The notes: generated by a model from the letters alone, not told the origin. Positions 21,076 through 32,689 are shown, counted from the first letter of the stretch. The stretch is 64,000 nt of DNA from Yponomeuta sedellus (GCA_934045075.1 OW203722.1:16294986-16358985), one strand, 5' to 3'. Program-made: numbers and translations.

Positions 21076-21506
21076 TGAATGTAACGTAGTCGAAACATCG
21101 AGGTAAAATAGCAATTAATTACTACACGATTAAGCCCCGAAAATATTCTAATTATGAAACCATAACAAAAGAACATCAAAGACCAATTAAATTAATACAA
21201 AAGAAACAACTTACAGCATAAAAGACAAACCGAAACCTGGTCGAGCGAAGGCAAACATTTAATCCAATCCGCGTTTCAGACAAAGTAAGACGTTGGCTCA
21301 AACAAATTATTTGACATAATATCGTTAATTGGAAACCCTCTTTTGTCGAGACCACCCCAGTGGAAAACACGAACAAAACCGAAGGCACAATTTAATAGGT
21401 ACAGCCTTTCGTCGTTCGTATTGCAAAATGTCCCACGTCACAAAACATAAATTTACGTTTTTTCCCCAAATTTGTAGGGAAAGATAGCAAGACATCATAA
21501 TACTTA

Positions 21507-22652
21507 TTATATTTTTATTTTTAATGCACTAACCCGTGCTAAGAACAATTTTAAAAACCTTTTTAGAGGCTAAAAATTCCACCCATGCCGGGATTCGAAC
21601 CCGCAACCTCTGGCTATCCGTGCCAGCGCTCTTCCAATTGAGCTAATGGGCGACTCACCGGCATCAGTGAAATTTCGAACCTCTTTACACTATTGTCTGT
21701 ATTACGTACAGGCAGCGACATCTAGCTTAAGTAAATTGCATCACTTACAGCCCCGACTACCTACTTTGCAGTTAGGTTTTTACATCGGAATGATATCACT
21801 GTATGATTATACTATTTTTATTTTTAATGCACTAACCCGTGCTAACAACAATTTTAAAATCCTATTTAGAGGCTAAAAATTCCACCCATGCCGGGATTCG
21901 AACCCGCAACCTCTGGCTATCCGTGCCAGCGCTCTTCCAATTGAGCTAATGGGCGACTCACCGACATCAGTGAAATTTTGAACCTCTTTACACTATTCTC
22001 TGTATTACGTACAGGCAGCGACATTTAGCTTAAGTAAATTGCATCACTTACAGCCCCGACTACCTACTTTGCAGTTAGGTTTTTACATCGGAATGATATC
22101 ACTGTATGATTATACTATTTTTATTTTTAATGCACTAACCCGTGCTAACAACAATTTTAAAATCCTATTTAGAGGCTAAAAATTCCACCCATGCCGGGAT
22201 TCGAACCCGCAACCTCTGGCTATCCGTGCCAGCGCTCTTCCAATTGAGCTAATGGGCGACTCACCGGCATCAGTGAAATTTTGAACCTCTTTACACTATT
22301 CTCTGTATTACGTACAGGCAGCGACATTTAGCTTAAGTAAATTGCATCACTTACAGCCCCGACTACCTACTTTGCAGTTAGCTTTTTACATCGGAATGAT
22401 GTCACTGTACCCACATGATTATACTATTTTTATTTTTAATGCACTAACCCGTGCTAAGAACAATTTTAAAAACCTATTTAGAGGCTAAAAATTCCACCCA
22501 TGCCGGGATTCGAACCCGAATTCGAAGGATTCGAAGAGCGCTCGGTGAGTCGCCCATTAGCTCAATTGGAAGAGCGCTGGCACGGATAGCCAGAGGTTGC
22601 GGGTTCGAATCCCGGCATGGGTGGAATTTTTGCCTCTAAATAGGTGTTTAAA
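21507..22652 (+). mobile_element. tSINE insertion 4, four-unit concatemer with inversion
   Basis: One 1146-bp insertion bounded by the 13-bp duplication ATCATAATACTTA (21494-21506 and 22653-22665). The left 1 kb is antisense: three complete tRNA-like modules and the start of a fourth, 303, 303 and 309 bp apart. After a short scrambled junction (22517-22545), a sense tRNA-like module (22551-22623) and the 3' tail follow. A single target duplication around the whole array argues that it arrived as one event from a multi-unit RNA, not by local unequal crossing over. Confidence 0.85.
22551..22623 (+). other. tRNA-like module of tSINE (not a functional tRNA)
   Basis: A cloverleaf can be drawn: acceptor CGCCCAT/ATGGGTG (7 bp with one G-T), D stem GCTC/GAGC, anticodon stem CTGGC/GCCAG with loop ACGGATA, and T loop TTCGAAT. 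Box A (TAGCTCAATTGGAAGAGC) and box B (GGTTCGAATCC) fit Pol III promoters. It departs from true tRNAs: C instead of U at position 33, and a one-base bulge next to the T stem. A formal GGA anticodon should not be taken as Ser. Confidence 0.7.
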
Positions 22653-22665
22653 ATCATAATACTTA

Positions 22666-23420
22666 CCTACTCAAGTTGAGATTATAATGTCTTACACTTA
22701 CGTGGAGATTCAAGACTTCCTTCAATTTAGATGAAAAAACGAAGATTATGTTTTTTTGACATGTGACATGTTGCAATATGAACGACGATTTGCGCCTTTG
22801 TTCACACTAAAGCAACAGCACATTGCCGCCCATTGCTAGGGAAAGACCTCACCGAAAACACGTCACTCTATTTGTCCTCGGTCAACCTCATCCAGCCGTC
22901 ACTAGCAGTCACGTGATTTACTTAAAAGTTTTTTTTTAATGTTTTATGATCTTCGAATCCAAACAATTTTATCAGAACCATGGTGTCCGGCCGCATTGTA
23001 TATACATCATTTTGTCAAAGTTTCTCCTTGAGGGCACCACCTCAATAATAATAAGAACTGTAATAGCTGTAAGAACTAAGTGTAACTATGTGGTAGAATT
23101 TTGTTTCTAGATTTAGATGGAGCTGACGTGCTCACCTATGTGAACAAAGCTTCTAAATAAATAAAGATAATAAAAAAAAAGATCTTTGAAAGAGAAATAA
23201 AATGAAGAAGTGAATTTGTTAACGAGTATCGCGCCTAAAGTGTATGTGTGTGTATGTATGTATGTACCTAAAACAATATCCCAGGCACTGCAGCATACGA
23301 GCGGCTGATGCAGAGTCCAGATAGGAATATTAAGAAGTAAGATAAGAATTTTCTTTTTTCTACTGTACTTACATACATACAGTACACTATTTTGTATAGT
23401 GAATCCCAGTTACGTAGAAT
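22666..23420. other. Fragmentary LINE debris, no gene
   Basis: 22800-22915 resembles antisense LINE sequence (GTCCTCGGTCAACCTCATCC). 23050-23185 resembles a LINE 3' end (GTTTCTAGATTTAGATGG, then AATAAATAAAGATAA). Short GT/TATG repeats lie at 23240-23265. Confidence 0.35.
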
Positions 23421-23575
23421 ACCGCCCCAGCTATGGGAGTCACGGTAAAAGTTTTATCTTATTATGGGCTAGCGCCATCTTGCTTGTTTCACATTACAGA
23501 AAGCGAAATGCCGCTACACTATCGAGTGGGATAAAACTTTTATCTTGACCTCCTTCTCCCGTAGCTGGTCGGTTT
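23421..23575. mobile_element. Small inverted-repeat MITE
   Basis: Ends CCGCCCCAGCTATGGGAG and, inverted, CTCCCGTAGCTGGTCGG. Next to them are GTAAAAGTTTTATCTTA and its complement GATAAAACTTTTATCTTG. Length about 150 bp. Confidence 0.6.
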
Positions 23576-23679
23576 ATCAATGGAGGTACTCGCTGCGTGC
23601 GAAATATCGTTAGCAAAATTGTGTCTGCTTAAAAACAGCTGAAATAAAAAAATTACAACTACTAACTTATTAACTTCTT

Positions 23680-24005
23680 GTATAGAATCAGGCGTTACTT
23701 TGCGGAAATCCATAATAGCATTAAAAAGTTAAAATTATTTTGCTGAATTCCGCCAAAAATCCCACAAGCACCATGCGGTTAGCTAATGCACCGCCCTCCC
23801 TCCCACTTTTTCAAGCAGAAGCAAGACACGAACATATACGAACCAATACTTGTGTTTTCTCACACAAGTATTGGTGTTGGTGGTGGTGTGTTCGTGTCTT
23901 GCTTCTGCTTGAAAAAGTGGGAGGGAGGGCGGTGCATTAGTTAACCGCATGGTGCTTGTGGGAATTTTTGGCGGAATTCAGCAAAGTAATTTTAACTTTT
24001 TAATG
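23680..24005. mobile_element. Near-perfect palindromic insertion with 13-bp target duplication
   Basis: Flanked by TTATTAACTTCTT at 23667-23679 and 24006-24018. Arms of about 135 bp (left from about 23718, right to 24003) mirror each other around TTTTCT. Shared blocks are CACAAGCACCATGCGGTTAG, GCACCGCCCTCCCTCCCACT and CAAGCAGAAGCAAGACAC. A single-arm relative with its own 13-bp duplication lies at 63553-63727, so the palindrome looks like two opposed copies of one SINE-like unit. Confidence 0.8.
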
Positions 24006-24018
24006 TTATTAACTTCTT

Positions 24019-24366
24019 TTTGACACACCGTGTTTTGATTTCCTGTTAAATGTTTCGTTTGCAATAAAGTATAATTACATAATAATAGTATTTATACTCA
24101 CCAGTCGGCTTGTTGATTATTTTTTATTAATTTCGGTTTTCTATTTATATCACTTAGGTATTTTTTGTTTTTTTTATTTGTGCTGATTTTAAACAGCCTA
24201 TGCCACTTGCACAAACACGTCAAATCAATTGAAATTGAATTTCTTAAAATCCGACCATTGGTTAAGGAGTTATGAGGGAACAATAAATCGGTCATACACA
24301 CACACACGGGCCATACTCGTAAGCATTACCCTCCTCCTCGCAGAAGAAATAGTTACTAATATTTGC
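24019..24366. other. No recognised feature
   Basis: AT-rich with a short (AC)n at 24294-24306. Confidence 0.4.
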
Positions 24367-24478
24367 GATGCTCATTCATAATTATATATTAAGTGAGTCT
24401 ACTCGCGATTATTTATTAGGTATAACGTAATACGTTTTACCTAGTAAATAATCGCGATCAGACCCGTTGAATATATAA
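24367..24478. repeat. Palindromic MITE of the ATATTAAACGGGT family, best copy
   Basis: Arms of about 45 bp: CGCGATTATTTATTAGGTAT on the left and TACCTAGTAAATAATCGCG on the right, with ATATATT/AATATAT at the outer ends. Confidence 0.7.
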
Positions 24479-24482
24479 CTGA

Positions 24483-24720
24483 CTAGCTGTGTCCCGCGGT
24501 ACTATCCACAGTCTATCGATTTTCCCTTGGGAACAAGATATTTTGATCTCTATATCTCTATTTTCCCGCAGTAAAACGTAGCCTGTGTGTTAATCTAGAG
24601 TGTCGGCTAACTCCATACCAAACTTTATTAAAATCGCTCTAGCCGTTTAGGCGAGAAGAAGTATGAAACATGCACACTCACGACCTTTCGCCTTTATAAT
24701 ATTACATAGCGTGAGTGTGA
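24483..24720 (-). mobile_element. Helitron-like non-autonomous element, 3' end at 24483
   Basis: In minus sense it ends CGCGGGACACAGCTAG, followed by T, the CTAG|T border expected for lepidopteran Helitrons. Upstream it has the degenerate AAATCGCTCTAGCCGTTTAG block (complement) typical of these elements. The 5' end was not defined. Confidence 0.5.
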
Positions 24721-25198
24721 TGTGATAATAGTCACTCTTTAAAAACATTTGGTACTTTCATACGGTTTTTCCTCTATAGCCGTAGTTGGTAATTAGGTTC
24801 GGATGCTCTGAATGGGGCCTTTTTCTGCTCGTTAAGGCTTGAAACAAAGGGGCTAAGAAGTAAACAGTCTGTATTCAGCCAGGATTTGCATTAGCCTCAC
24901 AATGGGCGAAGGAGTTGGAGCCGAATTTGGTTAGACTTTAGAGCAATTCGCGATGGGGTTGTTTAAATTATTTATAAGATTTGGTTGAAAACGAGTTCCG
25001 GTTTAATATGCGTCGAACAATGGTACTAGCGTAACCAGCCTATAAAGGTCCCAGAACAAGGCATGCCTTCTCTTTGAAAGAGTGTATGGGCTTAATTACC
25101 ACGGAGGCGCACCGCAGATTGGCGATTACCAGCTATACATTATTGTACAGTATGTACTGTACGTATACACTGTACAATACTGTACATAGCGAAGCGCT

Positions 25199-25582
25199 TG
25201 TGGCCTTTGGAAGCGCTCGTGGCCCCAGCAAACCGAGTGATTGGAATCAATTACTTGGTTAAGCATCAACAGGCGCGGTCAGGTACGGGATGGGTGAGCG
25301 TCCCGTGACTACCGCTAGTGGCATTTTCCCGAGCGCTTCCGTGTTTCCGTGCTTCGCAAGGCACGCTAAACCGTTGGTGCCGGCTGTCATATAATGGCAG
25401 TCGTTAAGCCATGTCAGAGGCCTTATGGGCGGCTTGATAACTTCTGACAGTAAGGCCCGCCACGGTCTTACAGTCCTCCACCAACCCGGACTTGGCCTCC
25501 ATGGTGGAGTATGGCCTAACCTTCCTGCGATGCAGGAAGAGACCCGTGCGCCAGCAGTGGTGACATACAAGGGTTGATAACG
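25199..25582 (-). mobile_element. LepB dispersed element, full length
   Basis: Runs from GCTCGTGGCCCCAGC to GACATACAAGGGTTGATAAC, the same ends as 32724-33083. No clear target duplication here. The three-frame open reading seen on the minus strand has no known domain. Confidence 0.7.
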
Positions 25583-25618
25583 ATGTATTATACTTACTTA
25601 TTGTTTATGGAACTTGAT

Positions 25619-25740
25619 ATGTAATAATAATAAAATTGTTTATTCAAAGTAAAGGTTACCTACAGATACATCTACATTAAGTTATTCTAAGAAGAAAAAA
25701 CATAACATAAAATGTACTTGGACGTGACTATTTTAACTTC
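25619..25740 (-). mobile_element. LINE tail fragment with (TAA)n
   Basis: TAATAATAATAAAATTGTTT followed by ATTCAAAGTAAAGGTTACC resembles an antisense LINE 3' end. Confidence 0.4.
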
Positions 25741-25977
25741 TTCTTCTTAGTTATATATAACAATGTATCGGCTGAAGTTTTCTTCCTTCTACCGACGAAC
25801 GGCGAACAGAGATTTCCATGTACAAATATATCGTTCGAGGGTAATTGTATATACTATTGCGAGGTCATATATTCAACGGGTTCAATCGTGATTATATACA
25901 ACTGTGTACGAACATCGCGAGTCATTAAGAAATACTTCTTCTTTATGTGCCGTCTCCTACCGGAGGTTGGGAACCAC

Positions 25978-26356
25978 AGTCTGTTAGCTTTTAGAATATA
26001 TCTCGGGCTTTAGAGTAGGCTTCGGGTTTCGCCGAAAGCACACGAGTGTTTACCACGTGAATACTACTTCCTGCTCTGTATAAAACTTTTCTTCACTATT
26101 TTGAAAAGTTATTTCAAGTTAGTGTCATATTAGTTCCGATATTTTATTACACGAATATATCCTGCCTATCACGAATAGGTTGCCCGGAAGAAATTGCTAT
26201 TAGCAATAAGGCTGCCAATTTATTGTACCTCTTTTTTTGTTTTTTTTTGTCTCTGTAATTATTTTTTGGTGTGTACATTAAAGAATATTCTTATCTTATC
26301 TTATATCCGATTTTATCCGATAATAGGTATTTTCTAAAAGCTAACAGACTGTAATT
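25978..26356 (+). mobile_element. AGTCTGTTAG-family MITE, full length, interrupted
   Basis: Terminal repeats ACAGTCTGTTAGCTTTTAGA and (inverted) CTAAAAGCTAACAGACTGT. Shared inner motifs are CCTGCTCTGTATAAAAC, TTTGAAAAGTTAT and CGAATATATCC. It is split at 26170 by a LINE-B tail. Confidence 0.75.
26170..26292 (+). mobile_element. LINE-B 3' end inserted in the MITE
   Basis: GGAAGAAATTGCTATTAGCA, ATAAGGCTGCC and GTGTGTACATTAAAG end in a (TCTTA)n tail. ATATCC is repeated on both sides and probably marks the target duplication. Confidence 0.6.
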
Positions 26357-26444
26357 CAGGTATTTTACTCGAGGCTGCCTATACAACAGGTAAGTGGTGC
26401 TCTGTGTCTTTCCTGTGTAGTCCTCTGACTAATTCTGTTTATAT

Positions 26445-26670
26445 TGGCTCGTTGATTTAGCTGTATCACGTCTGGTTATCATGCTCGTGGTCGAAGGTCG
26501 TGGGTTCTATCCCTACTAGAGGCCACCGTACATTTGTGGAAATGGCCTCAATCTGGGTTTATTTCTGTTTGTTTGTGATGACCTTGCCTGGTTACCATAT
26601 CACACGGTATCCTATTTTGGAACCAAGACGTAATTGTATTTTATAGTGATTGTTTTTTGTAGAAATTATT
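26445..26670 (+). mobile_element. SINE-2 with tRNA-like head
   Basis: The head has box B GTGGGTTCTATCCC and a degenerate box A. The body motifs TCTGGGTTTATT, GACCTTGCCTGGTTACCATA and TTTTGGAACCAAGACG match copies at 50655, 53105 and 60035. Confidence 0.65.
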
Positions 26671-26904
26671 ATGATACTCACATTAAAAGCTCTATTTAAT
26701 TTACGAAGAATTGCAGCGAAGTTAACCAAGACAATGACGGCACTTACATCCTCCATTTTACATCCGTGCATTCCAATTACTGACAGTTTAATACAGAACA
26801 AACAGAAAACGCGTTTAGCGTAAACTAGAATTCTGTTCTTCCAAAGTGATAATGTGCATCTCAGAAAAGTCTTGAGGAAATATTTTTAATATTTTATTTA
26901 TTTA

Positions 26905-27010
26905 CTAGTTCACCCAGCGAAATTGGTACCGCCTAACATTTTATTTTTAACTCTCCATAACAATCATCCTCGTACTTCAAGAAATATTCTAAAAAACATC
27001 TTTATTTAGG
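26905..27010 (-). mobile_element. Helitron-like 3' end
   Basis: In minus sense the end reads GCTGGGTGAACTAG, then T. The interior AGTACGAGGATGATTGTTAT (complement) matches the opposite-strand element at 30230-30406. Confidence 0.5.
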
Positions 27011-28501
27011 CTTCGGGCTTCTTTTAGGCATAGTTCATGGCTATCCATATGGCACCCGTGGTAGGCCTTAGGCCGCTTTCGTAGTATTCCAAGCTTTTCG
27101 GTCTTGTGGGGCGGCATCTAGTGACTTCCTGTCAACATGTGTAGGTTATGTATATATTTATATGACCGGCACAACACAGGGATAGGATACCCCATTGTAG
27201 GAAAGAGGCCTTCTCTCAACGAAGTGCATCAGCTGCTCCATACAAAATATTGATTTTATCTTGCACTAGCGATGATATGAAATACTTAGCTGATATTTTT
27301 CTCAGTATTTTGAGTTCGTCTCATAATAAAATCAGTTAGTATTAATAAGTAGAATAATCCTCTTAACCTTCACTTGACCTTCCTAAGACACCAAGTACCG
27401 ATGTAATTTTTGCCAAATATTCATAAGATAGGCTGAGAGTATTCTCACTACCTTAATTCTTTGCAAGCGGAGGTTGTGAGTTCTATTCTGGCAGTAGGCC
27501 AGCAGTAGTGACATTTATTGATTAAAGCATTGGGTCATTCTATTTAATTCTGTCAGCGATGCAGGTATTTCAGACGTTTACCATGTATACTTCTGTTGCG
27601 TGTATAAGCTAGGTAACCCTCTCATTTAATTGCACTGCCATTGTTTCCTGCTGATTTGATCCTGTATCTCACTATGGCCGCAATAATTATAATGAGCTTA
27701 GAGGGTGCGCTGCTACGGCGTAGCGCGTAGCGTCGTAGCTGACTTTTCTAACTGGCTACTAGAAGGTCTACGCACACTACGCAGTATTTACGATGTTTGA
27801 ATTCCAAGGTTATGTTTGAACTAATATATTTAAATTTGATGTTTCTTTGTTAGCTCCTGATCCACACAATCTATTAATGCAGAAACTAACAGTAAGTAAA
27901 AAGTATGCTTAACATTTAATTACACATTTTGTTGTAATAATTAATAAAGAAATATTGTTTTGGTTTTTATTTGATTTTGAAAATAAGTTGAACGAATATG
28001 TGAAAGTCTTTTTGAAGTAAATAACTCGTAACAATTTTGTTTCACGTTTTCCATACAGTAACACTCGAATCAGAAAGCAATTATAAAATCGCGAAAAAAT
28101 TCTATACATCTTAAGGCTGTAGACAACTGTAGTATGGAATAATTGAGATTTATTCAAGTTTTCTAGTATTCTCGTATTGATAAGTAAAGTACCTAATTTT
28201 TTGACTTATATGAGGATTCAGTTACATAGTGTGTATCGATGGAGTAAGAGAGTTAATAAAATTAACAATTTTTGATGACACTAGAAGAGCTTCCTAGTGG
28301 CAGTTATGTACCCAAATAGATGTACCAAATTGTAGTTAATTATAGGAATGGGCCTTCATGTAGGAAAAAGAAATAAAATTAAAATCGCCAATGGCAGAAT
28401 TTTTGTTTCTACTCGTACGTGACCTGACTAAACATTAATTCTAACTCCTTCAACTGTTTTGAGATTCAAATTTATACACATTTTAATATAGAATGTAGAA
28501 C
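27011..28501. other. Low-feature stretch; one possible tRNA-headed SINE
   Basis: 27430-27640 has a box B-like GTTGTGAGTTCTATTCTGG and may be another SINE, but the body was not matched. 27690-27790 repeats TACGGCGTAGCGCGTAGCG-like words. No gene. Confidence 0.35.
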
Positions 28502-28708
28502 CGTTGGAGTGAACGTGTTCTTGAGTGGAGACCGCGACTCGGCAAACGTAGTGAAAGACGCCCTTCGACTAGGTGGGATGACGATCTGCGAAAAACTGCA
28601 GGCCGATGCTGGATGCGGCAAGCTGAAGACAGTGTGCTATGGCGCTCATTAGGGGAGGGCTATGTACAGCATTGGATACATAATATAGCCTGAAGAAGAA
28701 GAAGAATA
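28502..28708 (+). pseudogene. LINE-C reverse transcriptase C terminus, frame intact
   Basis: A 63-residue uninterrupted frame reads RWSERVLEWRPRLG, RRPSTRWDDDLRKTAGRCW and MRQAEDSVLWRSLGEGYVQ and ends at TGA (28691-28693), followed by an (AGA)n tail. These are the last residues of an RTE-like endonuclease-reverse transcriptase. The copy is severely 5' truncated but lacks stops, so it looks younger than those at 2991 and 10271. Confidence 0.8.
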
Positions 28709-30229
28709 TAGAACAGTTCCTAATTCAAAATTTCCGGGAAATACGGAAACTACAGAACTTAAAAGACGTCGTATATGAATGCATTTTTTTTATTTTCTCC
28801 AGATTAACGTGATTTGTATGAAATTTCACTTAGGCAGTTCTCCATGCAGGGCGCCGCGTCATGCGCACTCTTTCTCGGCGAATCAGAGCAAACAACAACT
28901 TGCCCCTAATTGTGTTTGCGATTCCTTTAGAAGCCTCTTTTGACTCGACTCCAATTGTGAAAACTCGTCCGGAACGACGTTAAATACGACCGAATTTGAG
29001 ATAATTAACTCAGATAACGGTCTTTTGGCAAATTATACGCGTTATTTCCGCGTAATCCAAACAAACAATGTTGACACAAACTTGAATGAAATCTAGTTAA
29101 AGAGGGGAGGCGCATAAAAGGTTGTTACTTCAATGCTTATGATACAATAAAGAAATGTCTCATTATTTGAAATTGTCTGGATGTGGCGTGTCTGTACCTC
29201 TATGGCAAAGGAGATCACTATCTGTAGTGATTGAATTGTACTAACACTACAGTATAGACGCCTTATAAACCTGGTGATGGGTACTGCTTATGAGACAATA
29301 AAGAAATGTCTAATAATTTCAAATATTTTGGCGTTACCTGCCTACATTAGAAAAGCAGAACACTATGCTTGAATTATCCTAACTTTACAGATACCTATAT
29401 ACGTTGAGTTGGGAGGGGGATAATGTTCTCCAATGACGATAATTTAAAATTGGAAAATAAGAATATTTTTTATTTAAATAATTTGCGGTAAACTAATTTT
29501 TATATTTCTAGATTACCGTTAATAAATCAGCGGGATTGATTGAACGAATTGTCATGCAAGTTTCTAAAACAAAAAAAAATAAATACGCGTCGGATTGATA
29601 ACTTTGTCCTTTTTTGAAGACGGTTCAAAACAAGGAAACCTGTGTGTTGGTCAAACGCCACTCCAGTTCCACGCATCAAGTCGGTACACATAGGTAAACG
29701 TTATTAACATTTGCTTTCATCATAAAGACTACAAACAATAACACGAAATTATCAGAAACGCGGCAAATAAAATCAGCCAGCGCGACGACAACCCATGTGC
29801 GGGCAATTCAATAGAGTCCATAACTTGAACGCATCGCCTGATGCAAATTCGGAAAAATCCATTATAATCTGCATTGCACATCGCTGGACGCTCTTTTCAT
29901 TCGATGCCTTTTGTTGGCGAATTCAATTAAGTTTACATCGGCGCCGAGGTCAGTTAATAAAACCCCGAAGCCTATAAAAATTGACGCGTAAATCAAATTC
30001 AATAAAGTGGAGGACAATAGCTCGGGTGCCGTGAAACGACACCAACAGCGAACAATGCCCGGCGCAGGCCGGTCAAACAAACTCCCATCACTATCAAAGA
30101 CATTCTAGATATCTACTATTTTATTGATGTTGCTTCATATGCAATAATATGCATTCGCAGAAACACTGAACGAATAAACTCGTGAATTATACATTATACG
30201 TGAAAGCTAGTTATCCTATCACATGTTGG
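28709..30229. other. Mostly unique intergenic tract, candidate regulatory DNA
   Basis: 28840-29060 and 29740-30090 are GC-richer and repeat-free to my eye, with no exon that I can support. Frames such as 29795-29977 lack known domains. 29130-29165 and 29275-29310 share GATACAATAAAGAAATGTCT-like words, a small local duplication. Confidence 0.3.
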
Positions 30230-30406
30230 TATAATATGAAAATGAATCGCTGAATGTGTTGGTAAACGCAAATCTCGAGAGCAGCTGAACCGATTTTGCT
30301 AATTCTGTTTTTATAATTTTCCTTGAAGTACGAGGATGGTTCTTACGGAGAGAAAACAAATAAAGAATCGACTGATAAGCGGTACGAAGTTCGCTGGGTC
30401 AGCTAG
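30230..30406 (+). mobile_element. Helitron-like non-autonomous element, 3' end at 30406
   Basis: Ends AGTTCGCTGGGTCAGCTAG followed by T. The interior GCAGCTGAACCGATTTTG and TTGAAGTACGAGGATGG match the family. The 5' end is uncertain. Confidence 0.55.
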
Positions 30407-30424
30407 TTTTAGATAAATAAAAAA

Positions 30425-30625
30425 CAGTAGACATACATCGACCAAATAGGGGATGTATTAGCAAAAGAAAGATAAAAAGTAAACGGAACCGGCGTCCGTG
30501 CATGCAACGACTTATGAACGTTGATGAAGTGAAGATGATCTGTCAGGATCGTGGCAAGTGGCAGTCCCTGGTCTCTGCCTACCCCTTTGGGATACAGGCG
30601 TGGGTTTATGTATGTATGTATGTAA
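30425..30625 (+). mobile_element. LINE-A 3' end with TATG tail
   Basis: Reads GACATACATCGACCAAATAG, AAAAGTAAACGGAACCGGCG, GATCGTGGCAAGTGGCAGTC and CTACCCCTTTGGGATACAGG, then TATGTATGTATG. It is the cleanest LINE-A end in the window. Confidence 0.75.
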
Positions 30626-31254
30626 AAAACAGTAGAGGAGACCGGTTCATATACCAATTGGTACTTTAAAGTTGCGGGGTACGTGATTAAGAAAAATATA
30701 AAGAAATTATTTTTATAATAAATAAATAATACAACATAATACGCTTTCCAGTCGTCTCCGCACTATAACGAAAACGTTTTCTATAAAAAAACAACTGACA
30801 GCCGTTAACAGTTGAAAAGTCTCTTAGGAACTGGATGAAAATGTCGCGACGCACAAATTACATATATTTTATATATTTAAGTTCCTTTAATTTTAGTTTT
30901 ATGCATTTTGATGGGACTACGAGTTACGAGTACTCGTATGTATTTCAGTTAAGTAAATAATAATTAATAATGTACCTACTACAGAGCGATCGACTATGTG
31001 GTTTGATCGCTCCCCGGAAGATTTCCCCCGCGCTTGGAAAAAATCTCAGTATGAACACACCTTATAACTATTAAATGGTAATGTCCACACTACTAGACCA
31101 ATACCAATACGTACTGACTTACCTAATTGTTTGCAGCAAATCCTGTCGGAATCCAGATAGCAATTGGTATAGATGCTTACAGATTGGTATCGTTCAGGAT
31201 AAGGTGCGCGTAAAATAGAGGCTCTAATATATTAAAAAATTGTGTCACAGTGTG
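30626..31254. other. No recognised gene
   Basis: 31090-31200 repeats ACCAATACC/GGTAT words in both orientations. Otherwise nothing. Confidence 0.35.
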
Positions 31255-31495
31255 GTCACAGAGTCTTTTATCGAACTCCTCTGAAACGGCTTCACCAATG
31301 TTTATGGTTTTCTTTTGTGCATAATTGGTAGTTCTGAGAATAGGTCGTAGGCTAATTAATAAGGCAAAACAACAATTGCAAGGTCACATACAAATAAATA
31401 TATAAAGGAAACTAGTCGCAACCAATTCAGAGCTATCGTTTGGGGTAGGTAGCGTCAACAAAATCAAACAAGATTTTTTAACAACTAGCGGCCCT
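31255..31495 (+). mobile_element. Helitron-like relic
   Basis: GAATAGGTCGTAGGCTAAT (31335) is shared with 42810-42830. The preceding CTGAAACGGCTTCACCAATG block resembles Helitron-derived repeats. AACTAGCGGCCC at 31489 may be a degraded antisense 3' end of another Helitron. Confidence 0.4.
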
Positions 31496-31547
31496 GATAT
31501 ACGCATTAATTCCCTTGTTTTTCAAAGTTTACATAGTAGTATAAGTC

Positions 31548-31765
31548 TGTTAGCTTCTAGAATATACCTCGGGCTCTAGAGTAGGCTCCGGTTTTCGCCG
31601 AAAGTATGTTTGAAAGTACGAAAGTTCCTGCTCTGTATAAAACTTTTCTTCACTATTTTGAAAAGTTATGTAAAGTTATGTGTCATATTAGTTCCGATAT
31701 TTCTATATCACGAATATCTCTGATTCTATCCGATAGTAGCCGAGGTATATTCTAAAAGCTAAACT
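31548..31765 (+). mobile_element. AGTCTGTTAG-family MITE, full but diverged
   Basis: Starts AAGTCTGTTAGCTTCTAGAA and ends CGAGGTATATTCTAAAAGCT. Internal motifs are as in 25978-26356, without the LINE insertion. Confidence 0.7.
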
Positions 31766-32689
31766 TATGTGATGTATATTTAAACAAAGACGTCACCCTT
31801 CCCCATTAAGCATTCCCGTCCACCTTCGCACGTCGCCGAATTAATCGCCCGCGAACTCTCTCTACTAAACTTTCCTCGAGTTCTTTAAGAGGCTTAACTC
31901 CCATAAAACTTAGGAGATAATGTTAAACATTCATTTAAGTGCCCGCTCTCCGCTCTCAAGTTTCGAATCGTCGCTGTGTAAATCCTGTAATTCTTCGAGC
32001 GTTTAATATTCATATCACCTTTCCCCGGATGGCGGTTCCGGCGCCCGTGCAGCCCCAACTTACACATAAGAATATAGAATTAAGCTATACTGAATTTATA
32101 GTTAAAATTGAGTTAAATTTCTCATTGATTTTGTGAACTTAGGATTTTGTCCAGGTATTTGTATATAGTTTTCTAACTTGCCGCAGATACAACATGATCA
32201 TTATATTCGTCTCTTGTTGGTGCAGCATCATAAACACATACACTTCTACAGAACACCCTAAGTTAGAAAGAGAGGAGCAACATAGTAACAATATTTATTG
32301 TTTTACTACTTTTCTATTTATCTGTCTGTGGTGATATTGGACTTGCTTTTAATGATATTGATATAACAAAACATGTAAATGAATAAATCAGAATCTTTTT
32401 AGGATTATTTTATTGTCTTGTCCGAATAAGATGACTCTAATATCTCGAACTAAAACTTAGGGTACCTTGCAAGTACAAAAAAAATCGAGGATTCTAAGTA
32501 GTCAAAACACTGTTATCGTCATATTTTTCACACTTGCAAACTCACTATAAAAACCTAGGATCATGAAACTTAAAACGTAAGAATCAAGAGTATACAAGGG
32601 AAAAACCAAAAAACTTAATTTACAGTTAACATTTTTTTTGCTATTGCAAACTTACTTTGATGAGAGTACTTGAGTATCAAAGGCCTTCA
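31766..32689. other. No recognised gene
   Basis: 31800-32060 is GC-richer, with GTCGCCGAATTAATCGCCCG, and may be conserved noncoding sequence. The rest is AT-rich. Confidence 0.3.

Noticed and set aside
22551..22623. Functional tRNA gene with GGA anticodon
   Set aside because: The module occurs in at least a dozen copies, has C at position 33 and a bulged T stem, and is embedded in a mobile repeat. It is treated as a tRNA-derived promoter.
21507..22652. CRISPR-like array because of regular 303-bp spacing
   Set aside because: Units are long, carry tRNA-like modules and have no short repeat/unique spacer pattern. The context is eukaryotic.
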